Positions 7,904 through 18,204 of a stretch of DNA of 55,859 nt are shown here, one piece after another. The stretch's first letter is position 1. Each line of letters opens with the position of its first letter. This DNA comes from DASXMT01 sp036521415 (lineage in GTDB: Bacteria; Actinomycetota; Acidimicrobiia; Acidimicrobiales; RAAP-2). Location of the stretch: the NCBI GenBank assembly GCA_036521415.1, contig DATDHU010000037.1, positions 1 to 55,859 of the forward strand, read 5' to 3'. A model generated the notes under the pieces. That model did not search any database. It was not told the origin of the DNA and saw only the letters and a program-made list of their open reading frames with translations. The position numbers and the translations under genes were made by a program.

Positions 7904-9756
7904 TGAGCCCGGCCCTCCTTCTTGGGCGGCGCACCCGAGCGCTGCGGGTGGTCCTGCTCGTCGTGTTCCTGGCCCTCGTCGCTCGCCTTGTTGCCGTGCA
8001 GGAGTTCTCCCACTCGCACTACGCCACGCTGTCCCGCTCGGAGCTGAGCCAGATCGTGACGCTCCCGGCCATCCGCGGGGGCATCTACGACCGTAACGGG
8101 GAGGTGCTGGCGCTCTCGGTGGCGAAGAAGACAGTGGTAGGCGACCCCTTCCTGATCAAGAAGCCGGCTCGGACCGCGGCTGCCCTCTCGCCGGTTCTCG
8201 GCATCCCGGTCGCGCAGCTCGTGCCCGAGCTCTCCGAACATTCCGGCTTCGTCTACCTGGCCCACCGTGTCGACACGGCAACCGCGGCCAAGGTGACGGC
8301 ACTGAACCTGACCGGGATCGACCTCATCGACGAGTCGCAGCGGGTGACGCCGGACGGGCAGACGGGCCAGCCGGTGCTGGGCACCGTTCAGGCCGACGGA
8401 AAGGGCGGCTCCGGCCTCGAGTACCAGTACCAGAGCCTTTTGGCCGGCAGGGCAGGAAGCAAGGACCTCCTGACCGCCCCCGACGGGGTCACCCTGCCCG
8501 GCACCACCTCCACCGGGAAGGCGGCCCAGCCGGGGACCGGGTTGGAACTGACCCTCGACCAGTCGATCCAATACGTCGCCGAGCAGGCCCTCGGAGCCGA
8601 GATCGTGGCATCGCACGCCGACGGGGGGACAGCCATCGTCATGGACGTGAAGACGGGCGACATCCTGGCCATGGCCAATCTGCAGGCGACCATGCCGACA
8701 CCTCCCGCCGGCTCGGCCGCCGGCCAGACGGTGGCGGCCACGACGGCTGGCTCCAGCGGCGCATCGGTCCAGGGCGCGGCGAGCACGCTGCCGGCCGGCG
8801 TCACCGAGGCCCCATCCAACTCGGCGCTCACCCAGGTGTACGAGCCGGGATCGGTGTTCAAGCTGGTCACGTTCTCCGCCGCGCTAGCCAGCGGTGTGAT
8901 CAACCCGAATCAGGACTTCAGCGTGCCCGATGCCCTGCCGCTCGGCACCTACACGTTCCACGATGCCGAAGCCCACGACACAGAGAGCCTGTCGGCCACG
9001 GACATCATCAGCCAGTCGTCCAACATCGGGACCATCGAGATCGCCCAGCAACTGGGCAAGACCCGGCTGCTCGACCAGATCGGTAACCTCGGGTTCGGCA
9101 AGCCCACCGGGCTGCACTTCCCGGGCGAGTCCGAAGGCCTCGTCCCCAACGCTGCGTCCTGGACCGGGAGCTCCATCGGATCGACGCCCATCGGACAGGC
9201 CGACGCCGTGACCGTCCAACAGGTGCTCGACGCGTACAACTCCGTGGCCAACGGTGGCGTGTTCGTCGCCCCCCGCCTGGTCAGGGGCACGGTTGCCCCC
9301 AACGGCTCGGTCAAGGCGGCACCCCCACCGAGCTCCCATCGGGTCATCGACCCGGCCACCAACGCCGAGCTGGTGTCGATGCTCGAGGCCGTGGTCAAAA
9401 CGGGCACCGGCGTGAACGCAGCCATCGACGGCTACACGGTGGCCGGAAAGACGGGCACGGCCCAGATACCGGACTCCAATCATCTCGGGTACGTGCCCGG
9501 CGCCTTCGTGGGCTCGTTTGCCGGTTTTGCCCCAGCGGAGAACCCGGTGCTGTCGGCGGTCGTCGTCCTCAACCACCCCACCCCGATCTACGGCGGCTCG
9601 GTGGCCGCGCCGGTGTTCTCCACCATCGTGCAGTACGCACTGCAGCACTACGGGATCCCCACGACTGCGGCAGCGACTCCAGGAACGTCTGTCGGTGCCG
9701 TCGGCGGCACCGGTAGCATCAAGGTCCAGGCCGGTGTGACCACGGAAGGTCCGTAG
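7903..9756 (+). CDS. ftsI: Septal transpeptidase FtsI (class B penicillin-binding protein 3)
   Basis: This 617-residue protein has one N-terminal membrane segment (about 8-30), a dimerisation domain starting ITLPAIRGGIYDRNG-like at about residues 47-63, and a transpeptidase domain. The three penicillin-binding motifs are intact: SVFK with the nucleophile serine near 317, SSN near 371 and KTG near 515. The enzyme cross-links septal peptidoglycan with FtsW. An Ala/Gly/Ser/Thr-rich insert (about residues 265-305) just before the SxxK motif is longer than usual. Start GTG 7903 shares a base with the ftsL stop codon. Confidence 0.96.
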   Translation: MSPALLLGRRTRALRVVLLVVFLALVARLVAVQEFSHSHYATLSRSELSQIVTLPAIRGGIYDRNGEVLALSVAKKTVVGDPFLIKKPARTAAALSPVLGIPVAQLVPELSEHSGFVYLAHRVDTATAAKVTALNLTGIDLIDESQRVTPDGQTGQPVLGTVQADGKGGSGLEYQYQSLLAGRAGSKDLLTAPDGVTLPGTTSTGKAAQPGTGLELTLDQSIQYVAEQALGAEIVASHADGGTAIVMDVKTGDILAMANLQATMPTPPAGSAAGQTVAATTAGSSGASVQGAASTLPAGVTEAPSNSALTQVYEPGSVFKLVTFSAALASGVINPNQDFSVPDALPLGTYTFHDAEAHDTESLSATDIISQSSNIGTIEIAQQLGKTRLLDQIGNLGFGKPTGLHFPGESEGLVPNAASWTGSSIGSTPIGQADAVTVQQVLDAYNSVANGGVFVAPRLVRGTVAPNGSVKAAPPPSSHRVIDPATNAELVSMLEAVVKTGTGVNAAIDGYTVAGKTGTAQIPDSNHLGYVPGAFVGSFAGFAPAENPVLSAVVVLNHPTPIYGGSVAAPVFSTIVQYALQHYGIPTTAAATPGTSVGAVGGTGSIKVQAGVTTEGP

Positions 9757-9781
9757 TGAAGCCGGGCCTGACCTCCGACCC

Positions 9782-11196
<1,415 letters not shown>

Positions 11197-11200
<4 letters not shown>

Positions 11201-12231
11201 TCTCCCTCATGACCTCGGGCGGGGTGGCGTTGTGGGTCGCCGTCCTCACCACGCCGCTCCTGATCAGCTGGCTGCTGAAGAACAACATCGGCCAGCACAT
11301 CCGTGAGGACGGCCCACAGGTCCACATCGCCAAGTCGGGCACGCCGACGATGGGCGGCATGACCATCGTGGTCGGGGTGATCGCCGGCTACCTGACCGCC
11401 CACGTCATTCCCGGAGTGCGGTTCAGCCGCTCCGGGTTCCTCATCATGATGACCGTGGTCGGAGCCAGCGTGATCGGCCTGGCCGACGACTGGATCAAGG
11501 TGCGGCACCGCCGGAGCCTGGGCCTGAACAAACGGGCCAAGTTCGGGGCCCAGATCAGCCTCGGGCTCCTGTTCTCCCTGCTCTCGGTGTACTGGGCCCA
11601 CGCCTCGACCACGTTGTCGTTCACCCGCTACGACTCGTTCGGGATCCAGCTGGGCACTGTGGTCTGGGTGATCTGGGCCACGTTCATCATCGCCGCCGCA
11701 GCCAACGCCGTGAACCTCACCGACGGCCTGGACGGGCTGGCCGCCGGGGCGGCAACCTTCAGCTTCGCCGTCCTGGCCGTGATCGGGTACTGGCAGTACC
11801 GGCACTATTCCATCTACCACGTGGCCGACGCCCTCGACCTGGCCCTCTCCGCTGTCGCCCTGGCCGGGGCGTGCCTGGGCTTCCTGTGGTGGAACGCGGC
11901 GCCGGCCAAGATCTTCATGGGCGACACCGGCTCGTTGGCCATCGGGTCCGGTCTCGCCGCTCTGTGCCTGCTGATGAACCTCCAGCTGCTCCTGGCCGTC
12001 ATCGGCGGGCTGTTCGTCATCGTCACCCTGTCGGTGGTCATCCAGGTGGTGAGCTTCCGCTTCTTCCACCGCCGGGTGTTCCGGATGGCTCCGCTCCACC
12101 ATCACTTCGAGCTGCTGGGATGGCCCGAGACCACGGTCATCGTCCGCTTTTGGATCCTGGCCGGCCTGTTCGCCGCGCTGGGCCTCGGCATTTTCTACGG
12201 CGACTTCCTCTCCGTGGCCAGGGTGACGTGA
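11197..12231 (+). CDS. mraY: Phospho-MurNAc-pentapeptide transferase MraY
   Basis: MraY transfers phospho-MurNAc-pentapeptide to undecaprenyl phosphate, making lipid I at the membrane. The 344-residue protein is polytopic and shows the hallmark motifs: SGTPTMGG (about 48-55), GLADDWIKV with the paired aspartates, NAVNLTDGLDGLA, AKIFMGDTGS and MAPLHHHFELLGW. Length is standard. It overlaps murE upstream and a 69-codon ORF downstream, each by four bases (ATGA), implying tight translational coupling. Confidence 0.97.
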
Positions 12232-12440
12232 TGAGCCCGGGGGGTAGTGCCGATGCCGGGGCGCGAGCGGCCAGCCGAGCGACGACGGGAGCCGCCGGCC
12301 GCGGCCGGTGGGCAACGGCCCGGCTGGAGAGGCTCCACCACCGGGAACTGTCGATGGGAGAGGCTGGTGTGGTGGACCTCGGGCTGGATGACGGAGCAAC
12401 GACCGGGTACGGGATGGTCGGGCCGGTGACCCATGGCTGA
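12231..12440 (+). CDS. Small ORF of 69 codons in the usual murD position, function unknown
   Basis: An ATG at 12231 overlaps the mraY stop (ATGA). The frame runs to TGA 12438-12440, overlapping the ftsW start by eight bases. The product is Gly/Ala/Arg rich at first and then reads RLERLHHRELSMGEAGVVDLGLDD. I see no MurD motif, ATP loop, signal peptide or membrane helix. The exact coupling at both ends favours translation. Its length, bias and lack of a recognised domain leave open a spacer or a remnant left by loss of murD. Confidence 0.45.
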   Translation: MSPGGSADAGARAASRATTGAAGRGRWATARLERLHHRELSMGEAGVVDLGLDDGATTGYGMVGPVTHG

Positions 12441-13722
12441 ACTCCCGACCTCCACCGAACCCCGTCGCCGCCCGGCTCGTCGCCCGATGGCCCGTCGGGC
12501 CGAGCTCGACTCGTCGGCCCGCGACGCAGCCACCAGCGGTCGGAGTTCGCCCGACCGACCCGTCCTCCGCGCCATCCCCCAGCCGCGGCCGTCCCGGTTC
12601 CCCACCTCCACCTGCGTGGGCGTACTCCTGGCCGCGCTCTGCCTGATCGGCTTGGTCATGGTGGGGTCGGCGTCGCCCATCATCTCGATGAGCCTGTACG
12701 GCTCGTCGTGGGGCATCCTCATCCGTCAGGTCATGTGGATGGGTCTCGGCGTGGTCGCCTTCTACGTCCTCTCGCGTGTGGACTACCGGAAATGGCGCAA
12801 GGTGCGGGTCCCGTTGTTGATCGTGACCCTGGGACTGTTGGTCGTGGTGCTGGTGCCTGGGATCGGCGTCACCGCCGGCGGATCGAGCCGGTGGGTCGGG
12901 TTCGGCCAGTTCCGGCTCCAGCCCTCGGAGATCATGAAGCTGGCCCTGGCCGTGTTCGCCGCCGACCTGCTGACCAGGCGCGCCGGTCAGGTGCGGCAGG
13001 CCAAGCGGGTGGTCGTGCCGATTCTCGGCGTCCTCGGCATCTCGTCCGTCCTCATCTTGAAGCAGCCCGATATGGGGACGGCGTTGGTGCTGGCCTGCAT
13101 CGCTTTCGGGGTGATGTTCATGGGCGGGGTCCCGATGCGGCCGATCCTGAAGGTCCTCGGCACCTTCGCCGTGCTGGCCACCATCGTCGGCCTGGCCGAC
13201 CCCTACCGCCGGGACCGCATCCTCTCGTTCATCAACCCGGGCGCCCACCAGTCCGGGACCGGCTACCAGGTGTGGCAGTCGCTCATCGGACTGGGCTCCG
13301 GCCACCTCACCGGGCTGGGCCTGGGCGGCGGGCGCCAGAAGTGGGGGCTGTTGCCCAACGCCCACACCGACTTCATCTTCTCGGTCCTCGGCGAGGAGCT
13401 GGGCCTGGTCGGCGCCGTCGTCGTGCTCGCCCTCTTCTTCGCCCTGGCCTGGTACGGCCTGCGGGCGGCATCCCTGGCGCCGGACCGCTTCGGGAGCCTG
13501 TTGGCAGTGGCCATCACCGTGTGGATCACCAGCCAGGCCGTGATCAACGTCGGAGCAGTGGTGGGCGTGCTCCCGGTGACCGGCATCCCGTTACCGTTCA
13601 TCTCTTTCGGTGGGTCCTCGCTGGTCATCAACATGGCCGCAGTGGGCATCCTGATGAACATCGCCGTCCAGGAGCGCTCGCCCTCGGCCGGGGGGCGCGC
13701 CCGTCGACTGACATCGGCGTGA
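12433..13722 (+). CDS. ftsW: SEDS glycosyltransferase FtsW
   Basis: This 429-residue membrane protein polymerises lipid II into septal glycan strands with FtsI. After a long basic, Pro/Arg-rich cytoplasmic tail (about 1-56) it has around ten membrane segments. Family signatures include GGSSRWVGFGQFRLQPSE, LKQPDMGTALVL, GTGYQVWQSLIGLGSG, LPNAHTDFIFSVLGEELG and GIPLPFISFGGSSL. The conserved catalytic aspartate lies within the loop that contains the HTDFIFS region. The start overlaps the small upstream ORF; the stop overlaps the murG GTG as GTGA. Confidence 0.95.
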   Translation: MAELPTSTEPRRRPARRPMARRAELDSSARDAATSGRSSPDRPVLRAIPQPRPSRFPTSTCVGVLLAALCLIGLVMVGSASPIISMSLYGSSWGILIRQVMWMGLGVVAFYVLSRVDYRKWRKVRVPLLIVTLGLLVVVLVPGIGVTAGGSSRWVGFGQFRLQPSEIMKLALAVFAADLLTRRAGQVRQAKRVVVPILGVLGISSVLILKQPDMGTALVLACIAFGVMFMGGVPMRPILKVLGTFAVLATIVGLADPYRRDRILSFINPGAHQSGTGYQVWQSLIGLGSGHLTGLGLGGGRQKWGLLPNAHTDFIFSVLGEELGLVGAVVVLALFFALAWYGLRAASLAPDRFGSLLAVAITVWITSQAVINVGAVVGVLPVTGIPLPFISFGGSSLVINMAAVGILMNIAVQERSPSAGGRARRLTSA

Positions 13723-14921
13723 CCGGTCGTCGGTACGCGCTGGTGGCCGGCGGCGGGACCGCGGGCCACCTCCAGCCTGCCCTGGCCGTCGCCGAGGCCC
13801 TGGTGGCAAGAGGCCACGCCAGAGCCAGCATCGAGTTCGTCGGCTCGAGCAGGGGACAGGACCGGGACGTCCTGGCCGGCCGGGGCTTCCCCGTCACGCT
13901 GCTCCCTGGTCGCGGGATCGTGCGTGGCCTGGGCCCCGATGACCTGGTTCGCAACGTCGGCGCCGTGATCGGGTTAGGTGCCGGGTGCCTCCGGGCCCTC
14001 GGGCTGGTCTCCCGGGCCCGACCGGCCGTTGTCGTCTCGGTGGGCGGCTATGCCAGCCTGGCCGCCTCGTTGTCGGCCGTGATCCTTGGCGTCCCGCTGG
14101 TGCTGGTCAACGTGGACGCCGTCCCCGGTGCGGCCAACCGGTTGCTCGGCCGGTTCGCCCGGGCCAGCGCGGTGGGATGGGAGGGCACGCCGCTCCCTCG
14201 TTCTGTGGTCACCGGTACCCCGGTGCGGCCCGAGATCGCCTCGGTCACGCGGTCGCCCGACGAACGGCGCTCGGCCCGCATCGAGCTCGGACTCCCACCC
14301 GACCGCTTCACCGTTTCCGCCTTCGGTGGCTCGCTCGGCGCCCGTCGGATCAACCAGGCAGTCGCCGGGCTGGCCGCACGGTGGTCCGGGCGCGAGGACG
14401 TTTCGATCTACCACATCGTGGGTCGCCGGGACTGGGATGCGTCGGCCGAGGGAAAGGGCGCCGGGGGAGAGCCACGGGAGGCCGGATCGGCGCCCGGACC
14501 GGCCGGCTTGTACTACCGGCGTGTCCCCTACGAGGATCGGATGCCGTTGGTCTACGGCGCCGCCGACGTCGTGGTGTGCCGGGCCGGGGCCATGACCGTG
14601 GCCGAGCTGGCGGTGGTCGGGGTGCCGGCTGTCCTGGTGCCGCTGCCCGGTGCCCCGGGAGACCACCAGAGCGCCAACGCCCGGGTGCTCGAGCGGGTGG
14701 GGGCGGCGGTGCTGCTTCCCGATCCGAGCTGCGACGGCGACCGGCTGTCCCAGGTCCTGGGTTCGCTCCTCGCCGACCCCGGGCGGCTCGAGTCCATGGG
14801 CAAGGCAGCGGCCAGCGTGGGCCGGCGGGAGGCAGCCGACGCCGGGGCCGCCGTGGTGGAGGCCAGCGCCAGGACGACGACGGACGGCGGAGGCACCGGT
14901 GCGCCCAGGATGTCGGCATGA
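13719..14921 (+). CDS. murG: UDP-GlcNAc transferase MurG (lipid II synthesis)
   Basis: MurG adds GlcNAc to lipid I on the inner membrane face. The 400-residue GT-B protein begins with ALVAGGGTAGHLQPALAVAEAL. It has VVSVGGYASL (about 105-115), the SAFGGSLGARRINQAV loop and the donor-binding region CRAGAMTVAELAVVGVPAVLVPLPGAPGDHQ. The second half contains a Gly/Ala/Glu-rich insert near residue 250 (EGKGAGGEPREAG). Acceptor-side residue HEQN of many MurGs is replaced by LVNVDAVPG near residue 128. Start GTG 13719 overlaps ftsW; the stop overlaps murC (ATGA). Confidence 0.95.
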   Translation: MTGRRYALVAGGGTAGHLQPALAVAEALVARGHARASIEFVGSSRGQDRDVLAGRGFPVTLLPGRGIVRGLGPDDLVRNVGAVIGLGAGCLRALGLVSRARPAVVVSVGGYASLAASLSAVILGVPLVLVNVDAVPGAANRLLGRFARASAVGWEGTPLPRSVVTGTPVRPEIASVTRSPDERRSARIELGLPPDRFTVSAFGGSLGARRINQAVAGLAARWSGREDVSIYHIVGRRDWDASAEGKGAGGEPREAGSAPGPAGLYYRRVPYEDRMPLVYGAADVVVCRAGAMTVAELAVVGVPAVLVPLPGAPGDHQSANARVLERVGAAVLLPDPSCDGDRLSQVLGSLLADPGRLESMGKAAASVGRREAADAGAAVVEASARTTTDGGGTGAPRMSA

Positions 14922-16309
14922 GCGAGGAACCCGAGCCGCTCGATCTTTCCCATCCGATCCACATCCACGTGGTCGGGGCCGGCGGGGCGGGGATGAGCGC
15001 CATCGCCACCGTGCTTTCCGCCATGGGTCACACCGTGACCGGCAGTGATCTCAAGGCTTCCCCGATCATCGACCGGCTCGAGCTCTCGGGCATCGACGTG
15101 GTCGTCGGGCACACCGCCGCCAACGTCGGCGACGCCGACGTGGTCACGGTGTCGACGGCCATCGGGGACGGCAATCCCGAGGTGGTCGAGGCGGGCCGGC
15201 GGGGGATCCCCGTGTACCGGCGCTCAGCCGTGCTGGCGGCCATCGCCGAGCTCCGGCGCTGCATCGCCGTGGCCGGTACCCACGGTAAGACGACCACCGC
15301 CTCCATGCTGGCCCTGATCCTGGTGGAGGCCGGCTTTCGCCCGTCGTTCCTCATCGGCGGCGACGTCAACGAGATCGGGACCAACGCAGTCTGGGACGAG
15401 GGCGACTGGTTGGTGGTGGAGGCCGACGAGAGCGACGGGACCTTCCTCTCGCTGCGGCCCGATGTGGCCGTGGTCACCAACATCGAGCCGGACCATCTCG
15501 ACCACTACGGGTCCTTCGAGGCGGTGCGGTCTGCCTTCGGCGCCTTTCTCCAATCGGGCCGTCATCGGGTGGTCGGGGGAGACGATCCCGAGGCGCTGTC
15601 GTGGGCCCGCGCCCACTGGGCCGATACCGTCGGCGTGGGAGACAACTGCAGCCATCGCCTGACCGACGTGGTCCTGTCCCGGAGCTCGGTGGCCTTCGAC
15701 CTCTCGGCGAACGATCTCGACCTCGGACGCCTCGACCTCCCCGTTCCCGGGCTCCACAACGCCCGCAACGCCGCCGTGGCCGCCGTGGCCGCCCTGGCCG
15801 CGGGCGTGACCTTTGACGACGCCGCCCGGGCCCTGGCCCGATTTGCCGGCGTGGCCCGCCGGTTCGAGTTCCGGGGCGATGCCGCCGGGGTGACCTTCGT
15901 CGACGACTATGCCCATCTGCCCACCGAGGTGGCGGCCGCCCTGGCTGCGGCCCGGGACGGGGGGTGGCGGCGGATCGTCGCCGTCTTCCAGCCCCATCGC
16001 TACGGCCGGACCGCGGCCCTGTCGTCCGAGTTCGGGCGGGCGTTCGCCGACGCCGATGTGGTGGTCGTCACCGATGTCTACGGGGCGGGTGAGGCACCGA
16101 TCCCCGGCGTGTCGGGAAAGCTGGTTGCCGATGCCGTCCGCCGGGCTGAACCGGACAAGCCCGTGGTCTACGTGCCCAGCCGAACGGAGCTCCGAGCCCG
16201 TGTGGCCGCCCTGCTGAGCGACGGAGACCTGTGCTGCACGCTCGGGGCGGGCGACCTGACCTCCTTGCCCGACGAGCTCCTCGCCGACCCGTCATGGCGA
16301 TCGGTGTGA
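14918..16309 (+). CDS. murC: UDP-MurNAc-L-alanine ligase MurC
   Basis: MurC attaches L-alanine to UDP-MurNAc, the first peptide step. The 463-residue protein has the N-terminal Rossmann motif HVVGAGGAGMSAIA (about 17-30), the ATP loop AVAGTHGKTTTASML (about 117-131) and EADESDGTFL. These are followed by NIEPDHLDHYG and the C-terminal domain motif VDDYAHLPTEV with FQPHRYGRT. The short length before the first Rossmann motif and the HGKTTT variant distinguish it from MurD, MurE and MurF. It is coupled to murG by ATGA; murB follows after 13 bases. Confidence 0.96.
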   Translation: MSEEPEPLDLSHPIHIHVVGAGGAGMSAIATVLSAMGHTVTGSDLKASPIIDRLELSGIDVVVGHTAANVGDADVVTVSTAIGDGNPEVVEAGRRGIPVYRRSAVLAAIAELRRCIAVAGTHGKTTTASMLALILVEAGFRPSFLIGGDVNEIGTNAVWDEGDWLVVEADESDGTFLSLRPDVAVVTNIEPDHLDHYGSFEAVRSAFGAFLQSGRHRVVGGDDPEALSWARAHWADTVGVGDNCSHRLTDVVLSRSSVAFDLSANDLDLGRLDLPVPGLHNARNAAVAAVAALAAGVTFDDAARALARFAGVARRFEFRGDAAGVTFVDDYAHLPTEVAAALAAARDGGWRRIVAVFQPHRYGRTAALSSEFGRAFADADVVVVTDVYGAGEAPIPGVSGKLVADAVRRAEPDKPVVYVPSRTELRARVAALLSDGDLCCTLGAGDLTSLPDELLADPSWRSV

Positions 16310-16322
16310 CAGGGATCGGTCG

Positions 16323-17252
16323 GTGACCGAGCGCTCCGACGATCTCCAGCGGCTCGGCTCGGCCCTCGGCTCGCTGGCTCACCGGGACCACCCGCTCGGT
16401 GCCCTCACCACCTACCGGGTCGGTGGGACAGCCCGGTTGTACGTGGAGCCGGCCGACGAGGCCGAGCTCGGTGGGGTGGCCCGCGCCCTGGGCGGGCGCG
16501 ACGTACCCGTGCTCGTCCTGGGAAAGGGCTCCAACATCCTGGTGGCCGACCTCGGCTTTGACGGGTTGGCCGTCTCGCTGGCACGAGGCTTCGACCAGGT
16601 CTCGATCGCCGGCGCGTCGATCCGTGCCGGTGGAGCCGTGAGCCTCCCGATCCTGGCCAGGCGGAGTGCGTCGGCCGGGCTGACCGGGCTCGAATGGGCG
16701 GTCGGTGTGCCCGGTTCGGTGGGCGGAGCCATCCGGATGAACGCAGGAGGCCACGGCTCTGACACCGCCCATGCCCTGGTGAGCTGCCGCCTGGCCAATC
16801 TGCGGTCGGGGGCCACGGGCGACGTGTCCCTGGCCCACCTGGGTTACGCCTATCGGCATTCGCGGCTTTCCCCGGCCGATGTGGTCGTTTCGGGGACCTT
16901 TGGGCTCCGGCCCGGTGACCCGGAGCGGTCGTTGGCCGAGATCGCCGACATCGTGCGCTGGCGCCGGGAGCACCAGCCAGGCGGGAGCAACGCCGGCTCG
17001 GTGTTCACCAACCCGCCGGGCGATTCGGCCGGACGCCTGATCGACCAGGCGGGCCTGAAGGGGCGGCGCATCGGGTCGGCCGAGGTCTCGCAGAAGCACG
17101 CCAACTTCATCCAGGCCGATACGGGTGGCTCCGCCGAAGACGTTCGCGCCCTGATCGACGACGTCCGCCGGTGCGTGCGCCAGCGGTCCGGGGTGGAATT
17201 GCGCACCGAGGTGCGAATGGTCGGGTTCGCCGCTGATCGGCTCCCGTCGTGA
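16323..17252 (+). CDS. murB: UDP-N-acetylenolpyruvoylglucosamine reductase MurB
   Basis: MurB reduces the enolpyruvyl group with NADPH and FAD to make UDP-MurNAc. The 309-residue protein has TTYRVGGTARL at the N-terminus and the FAD-binding segment LVLGKGSNILVADLGFDG (about 60-78). It also has GLEWAVGVPGSVGGAIRMNAGGHG (about 122-145). The catalytic serine is in GSVFTNPPGDSAGRLID (near residue 227), followed by AEVSQKHANFI. The GSVFTNP variant and the missing extra loop fit the shorter type II MurB enzymes. Start GTG 16323; the stop overlaps ftsQ GTG 17249. Confidence 0.95.
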   Translation: MTERSDDLQRLGSALGSLAHRDHPLGALTTYRVGGTARLYVEPADEAELGGVARALGGRDVPVLVLGKGSNILVADLGFDGLAVSLARGFDQVSIAGASIRAGGAVSLPILARRSASAGLTGLEWAVGVPGSVGGAIRMNAGGHGSDTAHALVSCRLANLRSGATGDVSLAHLGYAYRHSRLSPADVVVSGTFGLRPGDPERSLAEIADIVRWRREHQPGGSNAGSVFTNPPGDSAGRLIDQAGLKGRRIGSAEVSQKHANFIQADTGGSAEDVRALIDDVRRCVRQRSGVELRTEVRMVGFAADRLPS

Positions 17253-18076
17253 CCCCTCCTGCGGGCACGGACCGGGCCGGTGGAGGGGGCGGCAGTGGCG
17301 ACCGGATCGATCCGCGGATCCGCCAGCGCCGCCTGGCCGTTGCTCGACGGCAGGGCCGACGCCGCCTCCGGGTTCTCGTGGCCGCAGCCATCGTCGTCGT
17401 GCTGGTGGCCGGAGGATTCGGTCTCTTGCACACCGGGTTCTTCTCGGCGAAGAAGGTGCAGGTGAGTGGCGCCCATCCCCACGTATCCTCAGCGACGATC
17501 CTCGCCGCCGCCGGGCTGACCGGTCACCCCCCGCTCATCAGCGTGAACACGGGGGCCGTCGCAGCGAAGGTCGAGGGCCTGCCCTGGGTGGCCACGGCAC
17601 GGGTCAGCCGCAACTGGCCCGATCACGTCACCATTGCCGTCACCGAGCGGGTGCCGGTGGCCATCATGGCCGGTCCGTCGACGTCCTGGTCCGTGGTGGA
17701 CCGCACGGGCCGGACGGTGCAGGTGGACGGGCCACGCCCTGCCGGCCTCGTTGACCTGGCCGTTCGCGACGCCAAAGGGGACCCGGTGGCCCCGGCCCGC
17801 CTGGGTGCCCCGACGGCGCCTGCGGCCCTTCCTGCCCTCCAGGTGGCCCGGACGCTGCCGGCCGCCTTCTCGGCCCAGGTGACCCAGGTCATCGGGAACC
17901 CGGACGGCACCGTCGACCTGGCCCTGAATTCGGGCCTGACCGTCCTGTTGGGTACGGACAAGAACCTCCATGCCAAGTACGAGGACGTCGCCGCCATCAT
18001 CGCCGGCGCTCCGCTGCACGGAGCCAAGACCATCGACGTGACAGTTCCGCAGTCACCGACGGTGAGTACATCGTGA
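17249..18076 (+). CDS. ftsQ: Cell division protein FtsQ (DivIB)
   Basis: This 275-residue protein has a basic cytoplasmic tail, one membrane helix (about 39-60) and then the POTRA domain (VQVSGAHPHVSSATILAAAGL; residues about 69-90). This is followed by the FtsQ segment GLPWVATARVSRNWPDHVTIAVTERVPVA (about 110-138). It anchors the FtsQLB complex in the divisome. The reading frame ends at TGA 18074-18076, immediately before a terminator-like hairpin. This is a clear break from the otherwise overlapping gene string. Confidence 0.92.
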   Translation: MTPPAGTDRAGGGGGSGDRIDPRIRQRRLAVARRQGRRRLRVLVAAAIVVVLVAGGFGLLHTGFFSAKKVQVSGAHPHVSSATILAAAGLTGHPPLISVNTGAVAAKVEGLPWVATARVSRNWPDHVTIAVTERVPVAIMAGPSTSWSVVDRTGRTVQVDGPRPAGLVDLAVRDAKGDPVAPARLGAPTAPAALPALQVARTLPAAFSAQVTQVIGNPDGTVDLALNSGLTVLLGTDKNLHAKYEDVAAIIAGAPLHGAKTIDVTVPQSPTVSTS

Positions 18077-18095
18077 CGGACGAAGTCCGATTTTT
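18077..18095 (+). terminator. Small intrinsic-terminator-like hairpin after ftsQ
   Basis: CGGAC (18077-18081), loop GAA and GTCCG (18085-18089) form a five-base-pair hairpin starting right at the ftsQ stop codon. It is followed by A and five T residues. The stem is short, so termination may be partial. Confidence 0.5.
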
Positions 18096-18117
18096 GGCCC
18101 CGATGCAGGGACGTTGC

Positions 18118-18146
18118 TTGACCGCGTACCCAGGTGACCGTATCGT
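18118..18146 (+). promoter_or_regulatory. Promoter of ftsZ
   Basis: TTGACC (18118-18123) and TATCGT (18141-18146) are separated by 17 bases. The predicted start near 18153 gives a leader of about 50 bases before ftsZ. It would allow ftsZ, pgeF and yggS to be made independently of the upstream cell-wall genes. Confidence 0.65.
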
Positions 18147-18156
18147 TGACGTCAAC
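18145..18156. promoter_or_regulatory. Perfect 12-bp palindrome over the ftsZ transcription start
   Basis: GTTGACGTCAAC is a perfect palindrome that overlaps the last two bases of the -10 box and covers the predicted start point. Its position is that of a repressor operator. I do not know the protein that would bind. Confidence 0.5.
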
Positions 18157-18161
18157 TCGCT

Positions 18162-18184
18162 GGTTGGAACGGTTTCAACCTTTT
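18162..18184 (+). promoter_or_regulatory. Hairpin with T-run in the ftsZ leader (attenuator-like)
   Basis: GGTTGG (18162-18167) can pair with TTCAACC (18174-18180) around a short loop, and four T residues follow at 18181-18184. It is also a near-perfect DNA dyad (GTTGGAAC G GTTTCAAC). It ends about 20 bases before the ftsZ start codon, with the ribosome-binding site AGGGTAAGGG just after it. Confidence 0.4.
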
Positions 18185-18204
18185 GTCGAGGGTAAGGGAA
18201 TCCA

